NCBI RefSeq assembly: GCF_001429395.1
Contig: NZ_LMJT01000010.1
Coordinates: forward strand, 42,045-106,044
Origin: Allobosea sp. Root381
GTDB taxonomy: Bacteria > Pseudomonadota > Alphaproteobacteria > Rhizobiales > Beijerinckiaceae
Direction: 5' to 3'
DNA: 64,000 nt
A model generated the notes under the pieces. The model worked only from the letters and a program-made list of their open reading frames with translations. It searched no databases and was not told the origin of the DNA. The position numbers were made by a program, and so were the translations under genes. Every line of letters begins with the position of its first letter. Position 1 is the first letter of the stretch. Shown here piece after piece: positions 35,431-46,766 of the stretch.

Positions 35431-36984
35431 ATGACTGAAGGAATGGGGCAGATGATGTTCGAACGGCGGCAGACAAGCGAGGGTGTCGAGGTTGTGGCGT
35501 CGTCGATGGTGGCAACACTTGCGGAGCCGGCCCGGCAGCCGGCAGCCGAGGTGCCCGCTCTGCAGGCCTCGCCGTCCGATGCCTGGGACCGTGTCCGGCG
35601 GCGCCTGCGGGCGGAGCTCGGCGAGGACGTGTTCTCGAGCTGGTTCGCGCGCGTCGAGCTCGGCGGCATCGTCGACGGTGTCGCTTATCTGACCGTGCCG
35701 ACCCGTTTCCTGAAGAGCTGGCTCGAAGCGCATTACGCCGAGCGGCTGCGGGTCAACTGCATGGCCGAGCTGCCGGGCCTGAACGGGATCATGCTGTCCG
35801 TGCGCCAGGTCTCCCGCGACGCAACCCAGGCTCCGGCCGAGATCGTGCCGCTGCGCAGCCGGCCGGCTGCTGTAACCTCCCCCGAGGCCAGGCCGGCCCC
35901 GGCCGAGATCGCCGCGGAACCCTGCGAGCGCGATCTCGTCGATGCCTGTGGCACGATGCTCGACCGCCGCATGAACTTCCAGGCCTTCATCGTCGGCAAG
36001 TCGAACCAGCTTGCTTTTGCGGCGGCCGAGCGCATCGCCGCCGCCCCGGCCGGTACCGCGCCCTATAACCCGCTCTACATCCATGCCGGCGTCGGCCTCG
36101 GCAAAACGCATCTGCTCCAGGCGATCGCCCAGGAGGCGCGCGGCCAGGGCAAGCGCGTCGCCTATTTCACCGCCGACCGTTTCATGTACGGCTTCGTCGC
36201 CGCGCTGAAGTCGCAGACGGCACTCGCCTTCAAGGAGAAGCTGCGCGGCATCGACCTGCTGATCGTCGATGACGTCCAGTTCATCCAGGGCAAGTCGATC
36301 CAGCAGGAGTTTGGCCACACGATCAACGCGCTGATCGATGCCGGCAAGCAGATCGTCGTCGCCGGCGACCGTCTGGCCAATGATCTCGAGGCGCTGGACG
36401 AGCGCATCCGCTCGCGTCTTGGCGGTGGGCTCGTGGTCGAGGTCGGCGATCTCGACGAGGCGCTGCGGGCCAGGATCCTGGCGAGCCGGCTCGAGGCGCT
36501 GCACGCGGCCCATCCGAATTTCCACGTCAATCCCGATGTCGCCGCCTATGTCGCGCGCGTCGTCGCCACCAATGGCCGCGATCTCGACGGCGCCGCCAAC
36601 CGGCTGCTCGCCCATGCCACGCTGTCCGGCCAGGCGGTCACGCTGGAGACGGCGGAAGCCGCGATCCGCGACCTGGTCCGGACCCGCGAGCCGCGCCGCG
36701 TCAAGATCGAGGACATCCAGAAGCTGGTCGCCACCCGCTACAATGTCAGCCGCGCCGACATCCTCTCCGAGCGCCGCACGGCCGCCGTGGTCAAGCCGCG
36801 CCAGATCGCGATGTATCTCTCCAAGGCACTGACGCCGCGCTCTTTGCCCGAGATCGGCCGGCGCTTCGGCGGCCGCGATCACACCACGGTGCTGCATGCC
36901 GTGCGCAAGATCGAGAAGGCGATCACGGAGGATCGCTCGCTCCATGACGAGGTCGATCTGCTGAAGCGCATGCTGCAGGAGTGA
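35431..36984 (+). CDS. dnaA: Chromosomal replication initiator protein DnaA
   Basis: About 517 residues. Domain I (AWDRVRRRLRAELGEDVFSSWF) is followed by a Pro/Ala-rich linker. The AAA+ domain has HAGVGLGKTHLLQAIA (Walker A), LLIVDDVQFI (Walker B) and the sensor/arginine-finger region. Domain IV carries the DNA-binding signature FGGRDHTTVLHAVRKIE. It opens the origin and starts replication. The start is uncertain: ATGs at 35431, 35443, 35452 and 35455 are in frame and a GAAGGA sequence at 35437-35442 could serve 35452. An upstream GTG at 35389 is less likely. Confidence 0.96.
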   Translation: MTEGMGQMMFERRQTSEGVEVVASSMVATLAEPARQPAAEVPALQASPSDAWDRVRRRLRAELGEDVFSSWFARVELGGIVDGVAYLTVPTRFLKSWLEAHYAERLRVNCMAELPGLNGIMLSVRQVSRDATQAPAEIVPLRSRPAAVTSPEARPAPAEIAAEPCERDLVDACGTMLDRRMNFQAFIVGKSNQLAFAAAERIAAAPAGTAPYNPLYIHAGVGLGKTHLLQAIAQEARGQGKRVAYFTADRFMYGFVAALKSQTALAFKEKLRGIDLLIVDDVQFIQGKSIQQEFGHTINALIDAGKQIVVAGDRLANDLEALDERIRSRLGGGLVVEVGDLDEALRARILASRLEALHAAHPNFHVNPDVAAYVARVVATNGRDLDGAANRLLAHATLSGQAVTLETAEAAIRDLVRTREPRRVKIEDIQKLVATRYNVSRADILSERRTAAVVKPRQIAMYLSKALTPRSLPEIGRRFGGRDHTTVLHAVRKIEKAITEDRSLHDEVDLLKRMLQE

Positions 36985-37173
36985 GAGCCGGCGCCGTTCG
37001 CCTTGCGGACGGCGCTTTGGCTCGCCCGCCCCGTTCCGGGCCGTGCCGCCTTTGGCTGTGATTGGGACGGTCGCTGCCCTTGCGCCTGTCGCCGCCGTCC
37101 GGCAATGTCGCGGGCCCCTTCCGTCGCCCGCACAACCGTGGCGGGCGCCAGCACGCCAGAAGATCCGAAGCCG

Positions 37174-38289
37174 ATGAAGGTCACCGTCGAACGTTCCACG
37201 CTGCTCAAGTCGCTGGGCCACGTGCATCGCGTGGTCGAGCGCCGCAACACCATCCCGATCCTCTCGAACCTGCTGCTCAGCGGCACGGAAGCCGGGCTGA
37301 AGCTGAAGGCGACGGATCTCGACATCGAGGTGGTCGAGACCGTGGCGGCGGATATCGCCGAGCCCGGCGCGACGACCGTTCCGGCCCATACCCTCTACGA
37401 CATCGTGCGCAAGCTCCCTGACGGTGCCCAGGTCTCGCTCGAGACGAGCGGCGATACCGGGCTCGTGCTGCGCTCGGGACGTTCGCGCTTCCAGCTGCAG
37501 ACACTGCCTGAGAGCGATTTCCCCGACATCACCGCCGGCGAGATGGCGCATCGCTTCTCTCTGCCGGCCGGCGAGTTCAAGCGCCTGATCGACAAGACCC
37601 AGTTCGCGATCTCGACCGAGGAGACGCGCTACTACCTGAACGGCATCTATCTCCACACCATCGATGTCGATGGCCGCCCCGTGCTGCGCGCCGTCGCCAC
37701 CGACGGCCACAGGCTTGCTCGCGTCGATACCGCGGCGCCCCAGGGCGCCGCCGGCATGCCGGGCGTGATCGTGCCGCGCAAGGCCGTCTCCGAGATCCAG
37801 AAGCTGCTGGAGGATGGCGAGAGCGAGGTCACGATCGAGCTTTCCGCGACCAAGATCCGCGTTGCCACTGCCGATGTCGTGCTGACCTCGAAGCTGATCG
37901 ACGGCACCTTCCCCGACTATCAGCGCGTCATTCCCGCGGGCAACGACAAGCGCCTGACCGTCGACAAGGGCGATTTCGCGGCCTCGGTGGATCGCGTTTC
38001 GACGATCTCTTCGGAGCGAGGCCGGGCGGTGAAGCTCTCCATGGCCGATGGCCGGATGACGCTTTCCGTGACGAACCCGGATTCGGGCTCGGCGACCGAG
38101 GAGATCGAGGTCGATTACGATGCGAGCCCGCTCGATATCGGCTTCAACGCCCGCTACCTGATGGACATTGCCGCCCAGCTCGACGGCGACACGGCGTTGC
38201 TCAAGCTCGCCGATCCCGGCTCGCCGACGGTGATCCAGGATCGCGAGGGTGCGTCCGCGCTCTATGTGCTGATGCCGATGCGCGTCTGA
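37174..38289 (+). CDS. dnaN: DNA polymerase III beta subunit (sliding clamp)
   Basis: 371 residues in three repeated clamp domains. It starts MKVTVERSTLLKSLGHVHRV, with RRNTIPILSNLLL, ATDGHRLA and the C-terminal ALYVLMPMRV that lies by the protein-binding pocket. The dimer encircles DNA and tethers polymerases. It is 189 bases behind dnaA, and an upstream extension of the open frame (to 37003) is low-complexity and rejected. Confidence 0.96.
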   Translation: MKVTVERSTLLKSLGHVHRVVERRNTIPILSNLLLSGTEAGLKLKATDLDIEVVETVAADIAEPGATTVPAHTLYDIVRKLPDGAQVSLETSGDTGLVLRSGRSRFQLQTLPESDFPDITAGEMAHRFSLPAGEFKRLIDKTQFAISTEETRYYLNGIYLHTIDVDGRPVLRAVATDGHRLARVDTAAPQGAAGMPGVIVPRKAVSEIQKLLEDGESEVTIELSATKIRVATADVVLTSKLIDGTFPDYQRVIPAGNDKRLTVDKGDFAASVDRVSTISSERGRAVKLSMADGRMTLSVTNPDSGSATEEIEVDYDASPLDIGFNARYLMDIAAQLDGDTALLKLADPGSPTVIQDREGASALYVLMPMRV

Positions 38290-38299
38290 CGCGGCGGCC

Positions 38300-39424
38300 A
38301 TGGCCGCCGTCGCGCGCCTGATCCTCCAGGATTTCCGCTCTTACAAGGCCCTCGATCTGGCGATCGGGGGCCAAATCGTTGCGCTGGTCGGCGAGAACGG
38401 GGCGGGCAAGACCAATATCCTCGAGGCTCTTTCACTGTTTTCGCCCGGCCGCGGCCTGCGCCGCGCCGATCTTGCCGACATGGCCCGCCTCGACGGCGAC
38501 GGCTCCTTCGCTGTCTCGGTCGCCCTGGGTGATGACGGCTCGCGGCTCGGTGTCGGCCTGGGCCCCGCCGATGCCGAGGGCAAGCGGGCGCGGCTCGCCC
38601 GGATCGACGGGGCGCCGGCGGGCTCGGCGCTCGCCTTCAGCGAACACGCCCGGGTGGTCTGGCTGACGCCTGATCTCGACGGCTTGTTCCGGGGCGCCGC
38701 CGGCGACCGCCGCCGCTTCCTCGACCGGCTGGTCCTGGCGGTCGATCCGGCCCATGCGACGCGCTCGAACGCCCTCGAGCGGGCGCTGCGCTCGCGCAAC
38801 CGCATCCTTGAGGAGAACCCCGGGCAGGCGCAATGGCTCGACGCGATCGAGCGCGAGATCGCCGAGCTCGGCGTTGCGGTCGCGGCGGCGCGGGCCGAGA
38901 CGGTCGCCAGGCTGTCGGCGATCATCACCGAGACACGCGACGAGGGCTCGCCCTTTCCGCATGCCGGGATCGCGCTTTCGGGCGAGATCGATACGCTGGT
39001 GGCACGCGGCGCCGCGCTCGATGCCGAGGACGGCTACCGCGCCTTGCTACGCCAGGGCCGCGCCCGCGATCGTGCGGCGGGTCGCACGCTGACGGGACCG
39101 CAGGCCTCCGACCTCGAGGTGCGCCACGGCCCCAAGGGCATTCCCGCAGGACAGGGCTCGACCGGCGAGCAGAAGGCGCTGCTGATCGGGCTCGTCCTCG
39201 CCCATGCCCGACTGGTCGCCGCCATGAGCGGGCTCAAGCCCCTCGTCCTGCTCGACGAGATCGCCGCCCATCTCGATCCGCGCCGGCGTGCGGCGCTCTA
39301 CGAGGTGCTGACGGGGCTCGGTTGCCAAGTCTGGATGACGGGTGCCGACCCGGCATTGTTCGGTGACCTGCCGGCCGGATCGCAGCGGATCAGGGTCGAA
39401 TCCGGGCGCGCACGGACGGAATAG
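38300..39424 (+). CDS. recF: DNA replication and repair protein RecF
   Basis: 374 residues, SMC-like ATPase. Walker A GENGAGKT is at 31-38, the signature is in GSTGEQKALLIGLVLAHA and Walker B is LKPLVLLDEIAAHLD. RecF helps load RecA at gaps through RecFOR. It starts only 10 bases after dnaN, so they share a transcript, as in most bacteria. Confidence 0.95.
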   Translation: MAAVARLILQDFRSYKALDLAIGGQIVALVGENGAGKTNILEALSLFSPGRGLRRADLADMARLDGDGSFAVSVALGDDGSRLGVGLGPADAEGKRARLARIDGAPAGSALAFSEHARVVWLTPDLDGLFRGAAGDRRRFLDRLVLAVDPAHATRSNALERALRSRNRILEENPGQAQWLDAIEREIAELGVAVAAARAETVARLSAIITETRDEGSPFPHAGIALSGEIDTLVARGAALDAEDGYRALLRQGRARDRAAGRTLTGPQASDLEVRHGPKGIPAGQGSTGEQKALLIGLVLAHARLVAAMSGLKPLVLLDEIAAHLDPRRRAALYEVLTGLGCQVWMTGADPALFGDLPAGSQRIRVESGRARTE

Positions 39425-39462
39425 GCTGGATTTGGGGCCGTCGCTGCGGCAAACCCTCAGCC

Positions 39463-41301
39463 ATGTCGCATTCAGCCGAATCAGACGCCCGCGCCATCCT
39501 CAAATCGGTGTTCGGCTATGATGAATTCCGCCCCGGCCAGTGGGAGGTGATCGAGGCCGCGCTCGCCGGCCGCGACGTCTTCGCGGTGATGCCGACCGGC
39601 TCCGGCAAATCGATGTGCTACCAGCTTCCCGCGCTCGTGGCCGGCGGGCTGACGCTCGTCGTCTCGCCGCTGATCGCCCTGATGCGCGACCAGGTCGGCC
39701 AGCTGGTGCGCGCCGGGGTCGCCGCCGCCTCGCTGAACTCGATGAACAGCGAGAGCGAGGCCGCCGAGGCCTGGGATCGGCTCAACGCCGGCGATCTGCG
39801 CCTGCTCTTCGTGTCGCCCGAGCGGCTGGCCGGCGAGGGACTGGTCAACCGGCTGCGACGGCTCGGCGTCACCCGGCTCGCCATCGACGAGGCGCACTGC
39901 GTTTCGCAATGGGGCCATGACTTCCGGCCGGAATACCGCCTGCTGGCCAAGACGCGCGAGGCGCTGGGCGGTGTGCCGGTGACCGCGCTGACCGCGACGG
40001 CTGACCGGCAGACGCAGGCTGATATCGCCCAGCAGCTCTTCCCGCAGCCGCCCCATATGGTGGTGCATTCCTTCGATCGACCGAACCTCAAGCTCGCCTT
40101 CGCGCCGAAGGATCAGCCGCGCCGGCAGATCGACGAATTCCTGCGGCGCCACCGCGGCGGCTCGGGCATCGTCTACTGTTCCTCGCGCAACCGCACCGAG
40201 AAGCTGGCCGAAGGGCTGCGTGAGAAGGGCTGGAACGCGCTGGCCTATCACGCCGGCATGGAGCAGGGCCTGCGCAATCGCAACCAGGACATCTTCCTGC
40301 AGGAGGACGGCGTCGTCGTCTGCGCGACCATCGCCTTCGGCATGGGCATCAACAAGCCCGACGTCCGCTTCGTCGTCCATGCCGACATGCCGGGCTCGGT
40401 CGAGAGCTATTACCAGGAGATCGGCCGCGCCGGGCGCGACGGCCTTAGCGCCGATACGCTGACGCTCTTCGGCATCGACGACATGGTGCTGCGCTGCCGC
40501 CAGATCGACGAGAAGCCGATCGATGACGAGCGCCGCCGCATCGAGCACAAGCGCCTCAACGCCATGATCGACCTCTGCGAGAACGCACTGTGCCGCCGCA
40601 GCGCATTGCTCGCCTATTTCGGCGAGGCGACGCAGAGCTGCCGGCACGGCAATGTCCCGATCCGCTGTGATCTCTGCGGAGCCGATGCTCCCGAACTCAG
40701 CGATGCGACGCTGGATGCGCGAAAGCTGCTCTCGGCCGTGGCGCGTTCCGGCCAGCGCTACGGCGCCGCCCATCTCGCCGATATCCTGACCGGCAACGCG
40801 ACCGAGGCCATCCGCCGCCAGAACCATGACGGGCTGAAGACCTTCGGCGTCGGCCAGGACAAGCCCAAAAATGCTTGGACCGCCTTGACCCGCAAGCTCT
40901 TCGCCGCCGGCGCCTTGGCCGAGGCCAGCACCGAGCATGGCGGGTTCTGCCTGACCGAAAAGGGCGAGGACATCCTCTTCGGCCGCGAGGCGATCGCGCT
41001 CAGGGCCGATCCTTTCGCGGCGCGCCGGACGCGTCGGGAGGGACGCGAATCCGCCCGCGCCGACGGGCTCGACGAGGGCACGGCCGGCCTGTTCGAGCAT
41101 CTGCGCCAATTGCGCCTGTCGCTTGCCCGCGAGGAGGGCGTCGCCGCCTATATCATCTTCACCGACCGCACGCTGATCGCCATGGCTCGGGCGCGCCCCG
41201 CCGGCCTGGAGCAGATGCGGGCGATCGAGGGCGTCGGCGAGCGCAAGCTCAGCCAGTATGGCGAGGCCTTCGTCGAGGCGATCGCGAGCTTCGACGGCTG
41301 A
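39463..41301 (+). CDS. recQ: ATP-dependent DNA helicase RecQ
   Basis: 612 residues. The superfamily-2 motor has Walker A MPTGSGKSMCYQLPAL, the RecQ-type DEAH box IDEAHCVSQWGHDFRPEY and motif VI IGRAGRDG. A zinc-binding RQC region follows (CENALCRRSALLAYFGE, RCDLCG). An HRDC domain ends the protein (SLAREEGVAAYIIFTDRTL, MRAIEGVGERKLSQYG). It unwinds DNA for recombination and stalled-fork repair. It begins 38 bases behind recF, putting two recombination proteins inside the replication cluster. Confidence 0.95.
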   Translation: MSHSAESDARAILKSVFGYDEFRPGQWEVIEAALAGRDVFAVMPTGSGKSMCYQLPALVAGGLTLVVSPLIALMRDQVGQLVRAGVAAASLNSMNSESEAAEAWDRLNAGDLRLLFVSPERLAGEGLVNRLRRLGVTRLAIDEAHCVSQWGHDFRPEYRLLAKTREALGGVPVTALTATADRQTQADIAQQLFPQPPHMVVHSFDRPNLKLAFAPKDQPRRQIDEFLRRHRGGSGIVYCSSRNRTEKLAEGLREKGWNALAYHAGMEQGLRNRNQDIFLQEDGVVVCATIAFGMGINKPDVRFVVHADMPGSVESYYQEIGRAGRDGLSADTLTLFGIDDMVLRCRQIDEKPIDDERRRIEHKRLNAMIDLCENALCRRSALLAYFGEATQSCRHGNVPIRCDLCGADAPELSDATLDARKLLSAVARSGQRYGAAHLADILTGNATEAIRRQNHDGLKTFGVGQDKPKNAWTALTRKLFAAGALAEASTEHGGFCLTEKGEDILFGREAIALRADPFAARRTRREGRESARADGLDEGTAGLFEHLRQLRLSLAREEGVAAYIIFTDRTLIAMARARPAGLEQMRAIEGVGERKLSQYGEAFVEAIASFDG

Positions 41302-41392
41302 GGCCTGCGCTCGGTCCTACCAGTTGGCCCACGCTCGCGAATGAGGCATGCTGGCGATCGGCCGGGGGGCCGATCCGGGAATTCGCGCGTTC

Positions 41393-42322
41393 ATGGAGAG
41401 CATCGAAGCAGCCCTGTCCGGCCTGATCGGGCAGTCGCATGTGCTCGTCGCAGTTTACGACAGGACAGACCGCATCCGCTATGCCAACGACGCCTTCCGG
41501 CGCACCTTCGGGCTCGATCCCGAGGAGACGCCGAGCTGGGCGGAGATCATGCGCCGCAACCTGCCCCAGCTGAAAGGCACCGCGATCCGTTCGCCCGATT
41601 TCGAGGCCTGGCTGACCTCGACACAGTCGCGCCGCGGCAAGACCCCGTTCCGAGCCTATGAGACCGACCTGACCGATGGACGCTGGCTCTGGATGACCGA
41701 GACCGTCCAGCCCAATGGCTGGATGCTCTACATCGCCAGCGAGATCACCGATCTGCGTCCCGACGAGCGCCTGTTGCGGCAGGACCGCGACCTCGCGCTG
41801 CGCGCCGCGCAGACCGACGAATTGACCAGCACCGCCAATCGCCGCTTCGTCTTCGGCCGCCTCGAGGCGTTGCTGCTCACGACGGCAGCCACGCCCGGCA
41901 GCGAGCTCAGCGTCTGCGTGTTCGACATCGACCTGTTCAAGGGCATCAACGATCGCTTCGGCCATCAGGGCGGCGACATGGTGCTGCGCCATTTCGTCAA
42001 CCTCGTCCATCAGCACATCGGCAGGACCGATTGCTTCGGCCGCATCGGCGGCGAGGAGTTCATGCTGGTGACGCCGGGCAGCGGCGTCGAGACCTGCCGC
42101 CTCTTCGTCGAGGCCTTGCTCGCGGAGGCGCGCGTCGCCTGTCCGCTGCCGGACCTGCCGGCGCTGGCCTACACCTGCTCCGCCGGCATCGCCGCTTATC
42201 GGCCGGGCGATACCGCGCCTGCGCTCTATGGCCGAGCCGACCGAGCGCTCTATCGGGCCAAGGAAGCCGGGCGCGATCGGGTCGTGCTCGCGGAGGAGCC
42301 GCTGTCGCCGGCTTCCGCCTGA
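41393..42322 (+). CDS. PAS-like/GGDEF domain diguanylate cyclase
   Basis: About 309 residues. The N-terminal half is PAS-like (VLVAVYDRTDRIRYANDAFRRTFGLDPEE, WLWMTETVQPNGWMLYIASEITDL). A GGDEF domain has DELTSTANRR, FDIDLFKGINDRFGHQGGD and the active-site loop GGEEF, so cyclic-di-GMP synthesis is expected. The inhibitory RxxD site reads GRTD, lacking the Arg. No membrane helix. It lies between recQ and gyrB without obvious relation to replication. The start may be 41348 or 41393. Confidence 0.88.
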   Translation: MESIEAALSGLIGQSHVLVAVYDRTDRIRYANDAFRRTFGLDPEETPSWAEIMRRNLPQLKGTAIRSPDFEAWLTSTQSRRGKTPFRAYETDLTDGRWLWMTETVQPNGWMLYIASEITDLRPDERLLRQDRDLALRAAQTDELTSTANRRFVFGRLEALLLTTAATPGSELSVCVFDIDLFKGINDRFGHQGGDMVLRHFVNLVHQHIGRTDCFGRIGGEEFMLVTPGSGVETCRLFVEALLAEARVACPLPDLPALAYTCSAGIAAYRPGDTAPALYGRADRALYRAKEAGRDRVVLAEEPLSPASA

Positions 42323-42328
42323 GCGTCT

Positions 42329-42390
42329 CGCGCACGCACGTGCATGAGCGCGTTTGCGCGTGTCCATGCGTGCGAGCGCGTATGCGCGTG
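42329..42390. other. alternating purine-pyrimidine tract upstream of gyrB
   Basis: Three runs of strict pyrimidine-purine alternation are packed into about 60 bases: 42329-42346 (18 bases), 42365-42374 (10) and 42376-42390 (15), mostly CG and CA/TG steps. Such tracts are prone to left-handed Z-DNA under negative supercoiling. The tract fills the gap between the GGDEF gene and gyrB. Confidence 0.55.
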
Positions 42391-42436
42391 AAAAAGCCGC
42401 GTTCTGCCCCTATATTCTCCCGACGAATCAAGATGA

Positions 42437-44911
<2,475 letters not shown>

Positions 44912-44929
44912 GCGTCTTTTCGTGTTCAC

Positions 44930-45175
44930 ATCCTCGCACAGGCGTCGCTCCGGACGGATGCCGAAGCAGTACCCGACGTGCAGCATCCGGATCATCAGCT
45001 CCGGATCGATCGAGGGCCGCCCCATCTCGCTTTAGAACGGGCGAAGATGGGCGCGGATCTCTGACAGATCGACGGAACGGTCGATGGCGCGCACCCAGTG
45101 ATCGGCTGGTACGTGATGCCCCCGGCTGAACTCGTAGAACAACGTCTCATGCGCTACATGCCGCTCGCCCATCAT
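44930..45175 (-). pseudogene. transposase N-terminal fragment (IS1182/IS5-like, DUF772)
   Basis: The minus strand from ATG 45175 reads MMGERHVAHETLFYEFSRG..., then HLRPF, an in-frame TAA, then SEMGRPSIDPELM and VGYCFGIRPERRLCEDV. Relatives have Tyr at the stop position (RPFYSEMGRPS), so one TAC-to-TAA change disabled it. Homology ends abruptly at 44930, 18 bases behind the gyrB stop. Only the first about 80 of the usual several hundred residues remain. The AT-richer stretch 45200-45300 may hold the decayed IS end. Confidence 0.8.
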
Positions 45176-45305
45176 CGCGCCGCGCCCCGGCCAAGAACGA
45201 CTGAATCAGGACTTTACAGCTGAGAAACATCGATTTTTAAACGGCACCGGCGCAAGTTCGAAGTCGAAAGCGCTGCACAAGCTAACTTCAGAACTATTGT
45301 GGCCA

Positions 45306-46766
45306 TTATTCCGGGTCCAATAGTGCGGAAAGTATCCCCTTTGCCGAATTCAGGTCTGCGACGAAACGCGCCGTTTCTTTTTCCCTTTCCGCTTCGTCTG
45401 GAAGCCGCAGCAAATATGATGGATGAACGGTCGCAATCATCGGCGTGCCATCGTCAAGCGACGTAATCTGGCCGCGTAGCGATGAAATCGACGTTGCCTT
45501 GCCCAGCAGCGAGGTCAAGGCGGTCGCGCCCATGGCCACGATGAGCCTCGGCCTGACGAATTCACGCTCAAGGCCAAGCCAGAAGCGGCAAGCCTTGATC
45601 TCGCCTGCGTTCGGGCTCTGGTGAATCCGCCGCTTGCCGCGCACCGTGAATTTGAAATGCTTTACGGCGTTGGTGATATAGGCGCGATCGCGTTCGAGCC
45701 CTGCCTGCGCTATCGCCTTGTTGAAAATCTGCCCGGCGGGCCCGATGAAGGGCTCGCCAGCCAGATCCTCCTGGTCGCCCGGCTGCTCGCCGACGAACAT
45801 CACGGCAGCGTCGAGCGGGCCTTTCCCGAAGACGGTCTGCGTCGCATCCCGGCACAGATCGCAACGGGCGCAACTGCGCGCTGCCGTCGCCGCCTGAACC
45901 CAGTCGGAGGGTATCCCGGCGGTCCCTCCGATCAGCTCGGCTTGCCTCGACTGCTGGCGAGCATGACGAATGGAGGGGCTCGTCGGTGCCGCCTTCACCA
46001 TTGCGGACATACGCTGCGAGGCGCCGGCAATCAGCGGCGCGATCAATTCGGCCTCCGGCAAGTTGCGCCAGTATTTCTCCGGCATCTCGGCTTTCATGGC
46101 CTTGATCTTCAGTCGCGCCGGATTGAAGATATTGGCGTAATAGGTCCTCCAATAATCCTCCATGGCGTCGTCGTCGGGCGAATCGCGCTTGGCCGCGCCT
46201 TCCGCTATCTGCAGGGCCGTTCCATCCCAATGAAGGGAGGCCAGCGGCGTCAGGATCGACCACCTCATCGACGAGAACCGGTTCACGAAGAACGACGAAA
46301 CCCGCCGCACGATGAAATGCTCGGGCTCGAACCAGGCGACGAACACCTCGCCTTCCGCGTTATCGCGAACCTGCCTGAACCTGACGAAGGCGGTCATCTT
46401 ATGTAAGTCGCGCCTGACGGCGCGCGCCATCGTGTTGAGGCGGTGGACGTCGGGATCGGTCGCGACCTTGAGAAGATCGGGCTCCCGCTTCAGGCGCAGC
46501 AACAGCCGGTAGAGCAGGCCGAACCGCTCGGGATCGCGATGGCAGACGACCTGCTCGGCGAGATCGAGAAATTCGCGCGGCACGTTGAGTCGAAAAAGCG
46601 GATCGCACGCGAGATGGTTGACCGGCTGGTCGACGAACAGGGCCATCGGCTCATCGCCGACATGCCAGACAATGTCGCCCGGCGGAATCTCCCGCTGGGC
46701 CAGCACGCGGGCCTGCCGGCGCCAGCCCTCGAAATCCGCCGGCTCGGCGAGGTGCGCGCCGAACAT
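45306..46766 (-). CDS. udgX: UdgX family uracil-DNA binding protein with N-terminal DUF4130
   Basis: 486 residues. Residues 1 to about 270 are the DUF4130 part (LLYRLLLRLKREPDLL, RDLHKMTAFVRFRQV). The rest is a uracil-DNA glycosylase fold: Cys at 299/302/305 and 393 for an iron-sulfur cluster, GEQPGDQEDLAG at 326-337 and HPSYLLR near the end. The decisive UdgX feature is the loop GKRRIHQ, with H382 at the position that bonds covalently to uracil-containing DNA in mycobacterial UdgX. It starts directly after the radical SAM gene, forming a two-gene operon. Confidence 0.92.
   Translation of the reverse strand: MFGAHLAEPADFEGWRRQARVLAQREIPPGDIVWHVGDEPMALFVDQPVNHLACDPLFRLNVPREFLDLAEQVVCHRDPERFGLLYRLLLRLKREPDLLKVATDPDVHRLNTMARAVRRDLHKMTAFVRFRQVRDNAEGEVFVAWFEPEHFIVRRVSSFFVNRFSSMRWSILTPLASLHWDGTALQIAEGAAKRDSPDDDAMEDYWRTYYANIFNPARLKIKAMKAEMPEKYWRNLPEAELIAPLIAGASQRMSAMVKAAPTSPSIRHARQQSRQAELIGGTAGIPSDWVQAATAARSCARCDLCRDATQTVFGKGPLDAAVMFVGEQPGDQEDLAGEPFIGPAGQIFNKAIAQAGLERDRAYITNAVKHFKFTVRGKRRIHQSPNAGEIKACRFWLGLEREFVRPRLIVAMGATALTSLLGKATSISSLRGQITSLDDGTPMIATVHPSYLLRLPDEAEREKETARFVADLNSAKGILSALLDPE

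Noticed and set aside
35398..38301. 967-codon open frame on the minus strand across dnaA and dnaN
   Set aside because: It is the antisense shadow of two certain genes in GC-rich DNA; the composition is Arg/Gly/Ala/Asp-rich without any domain.
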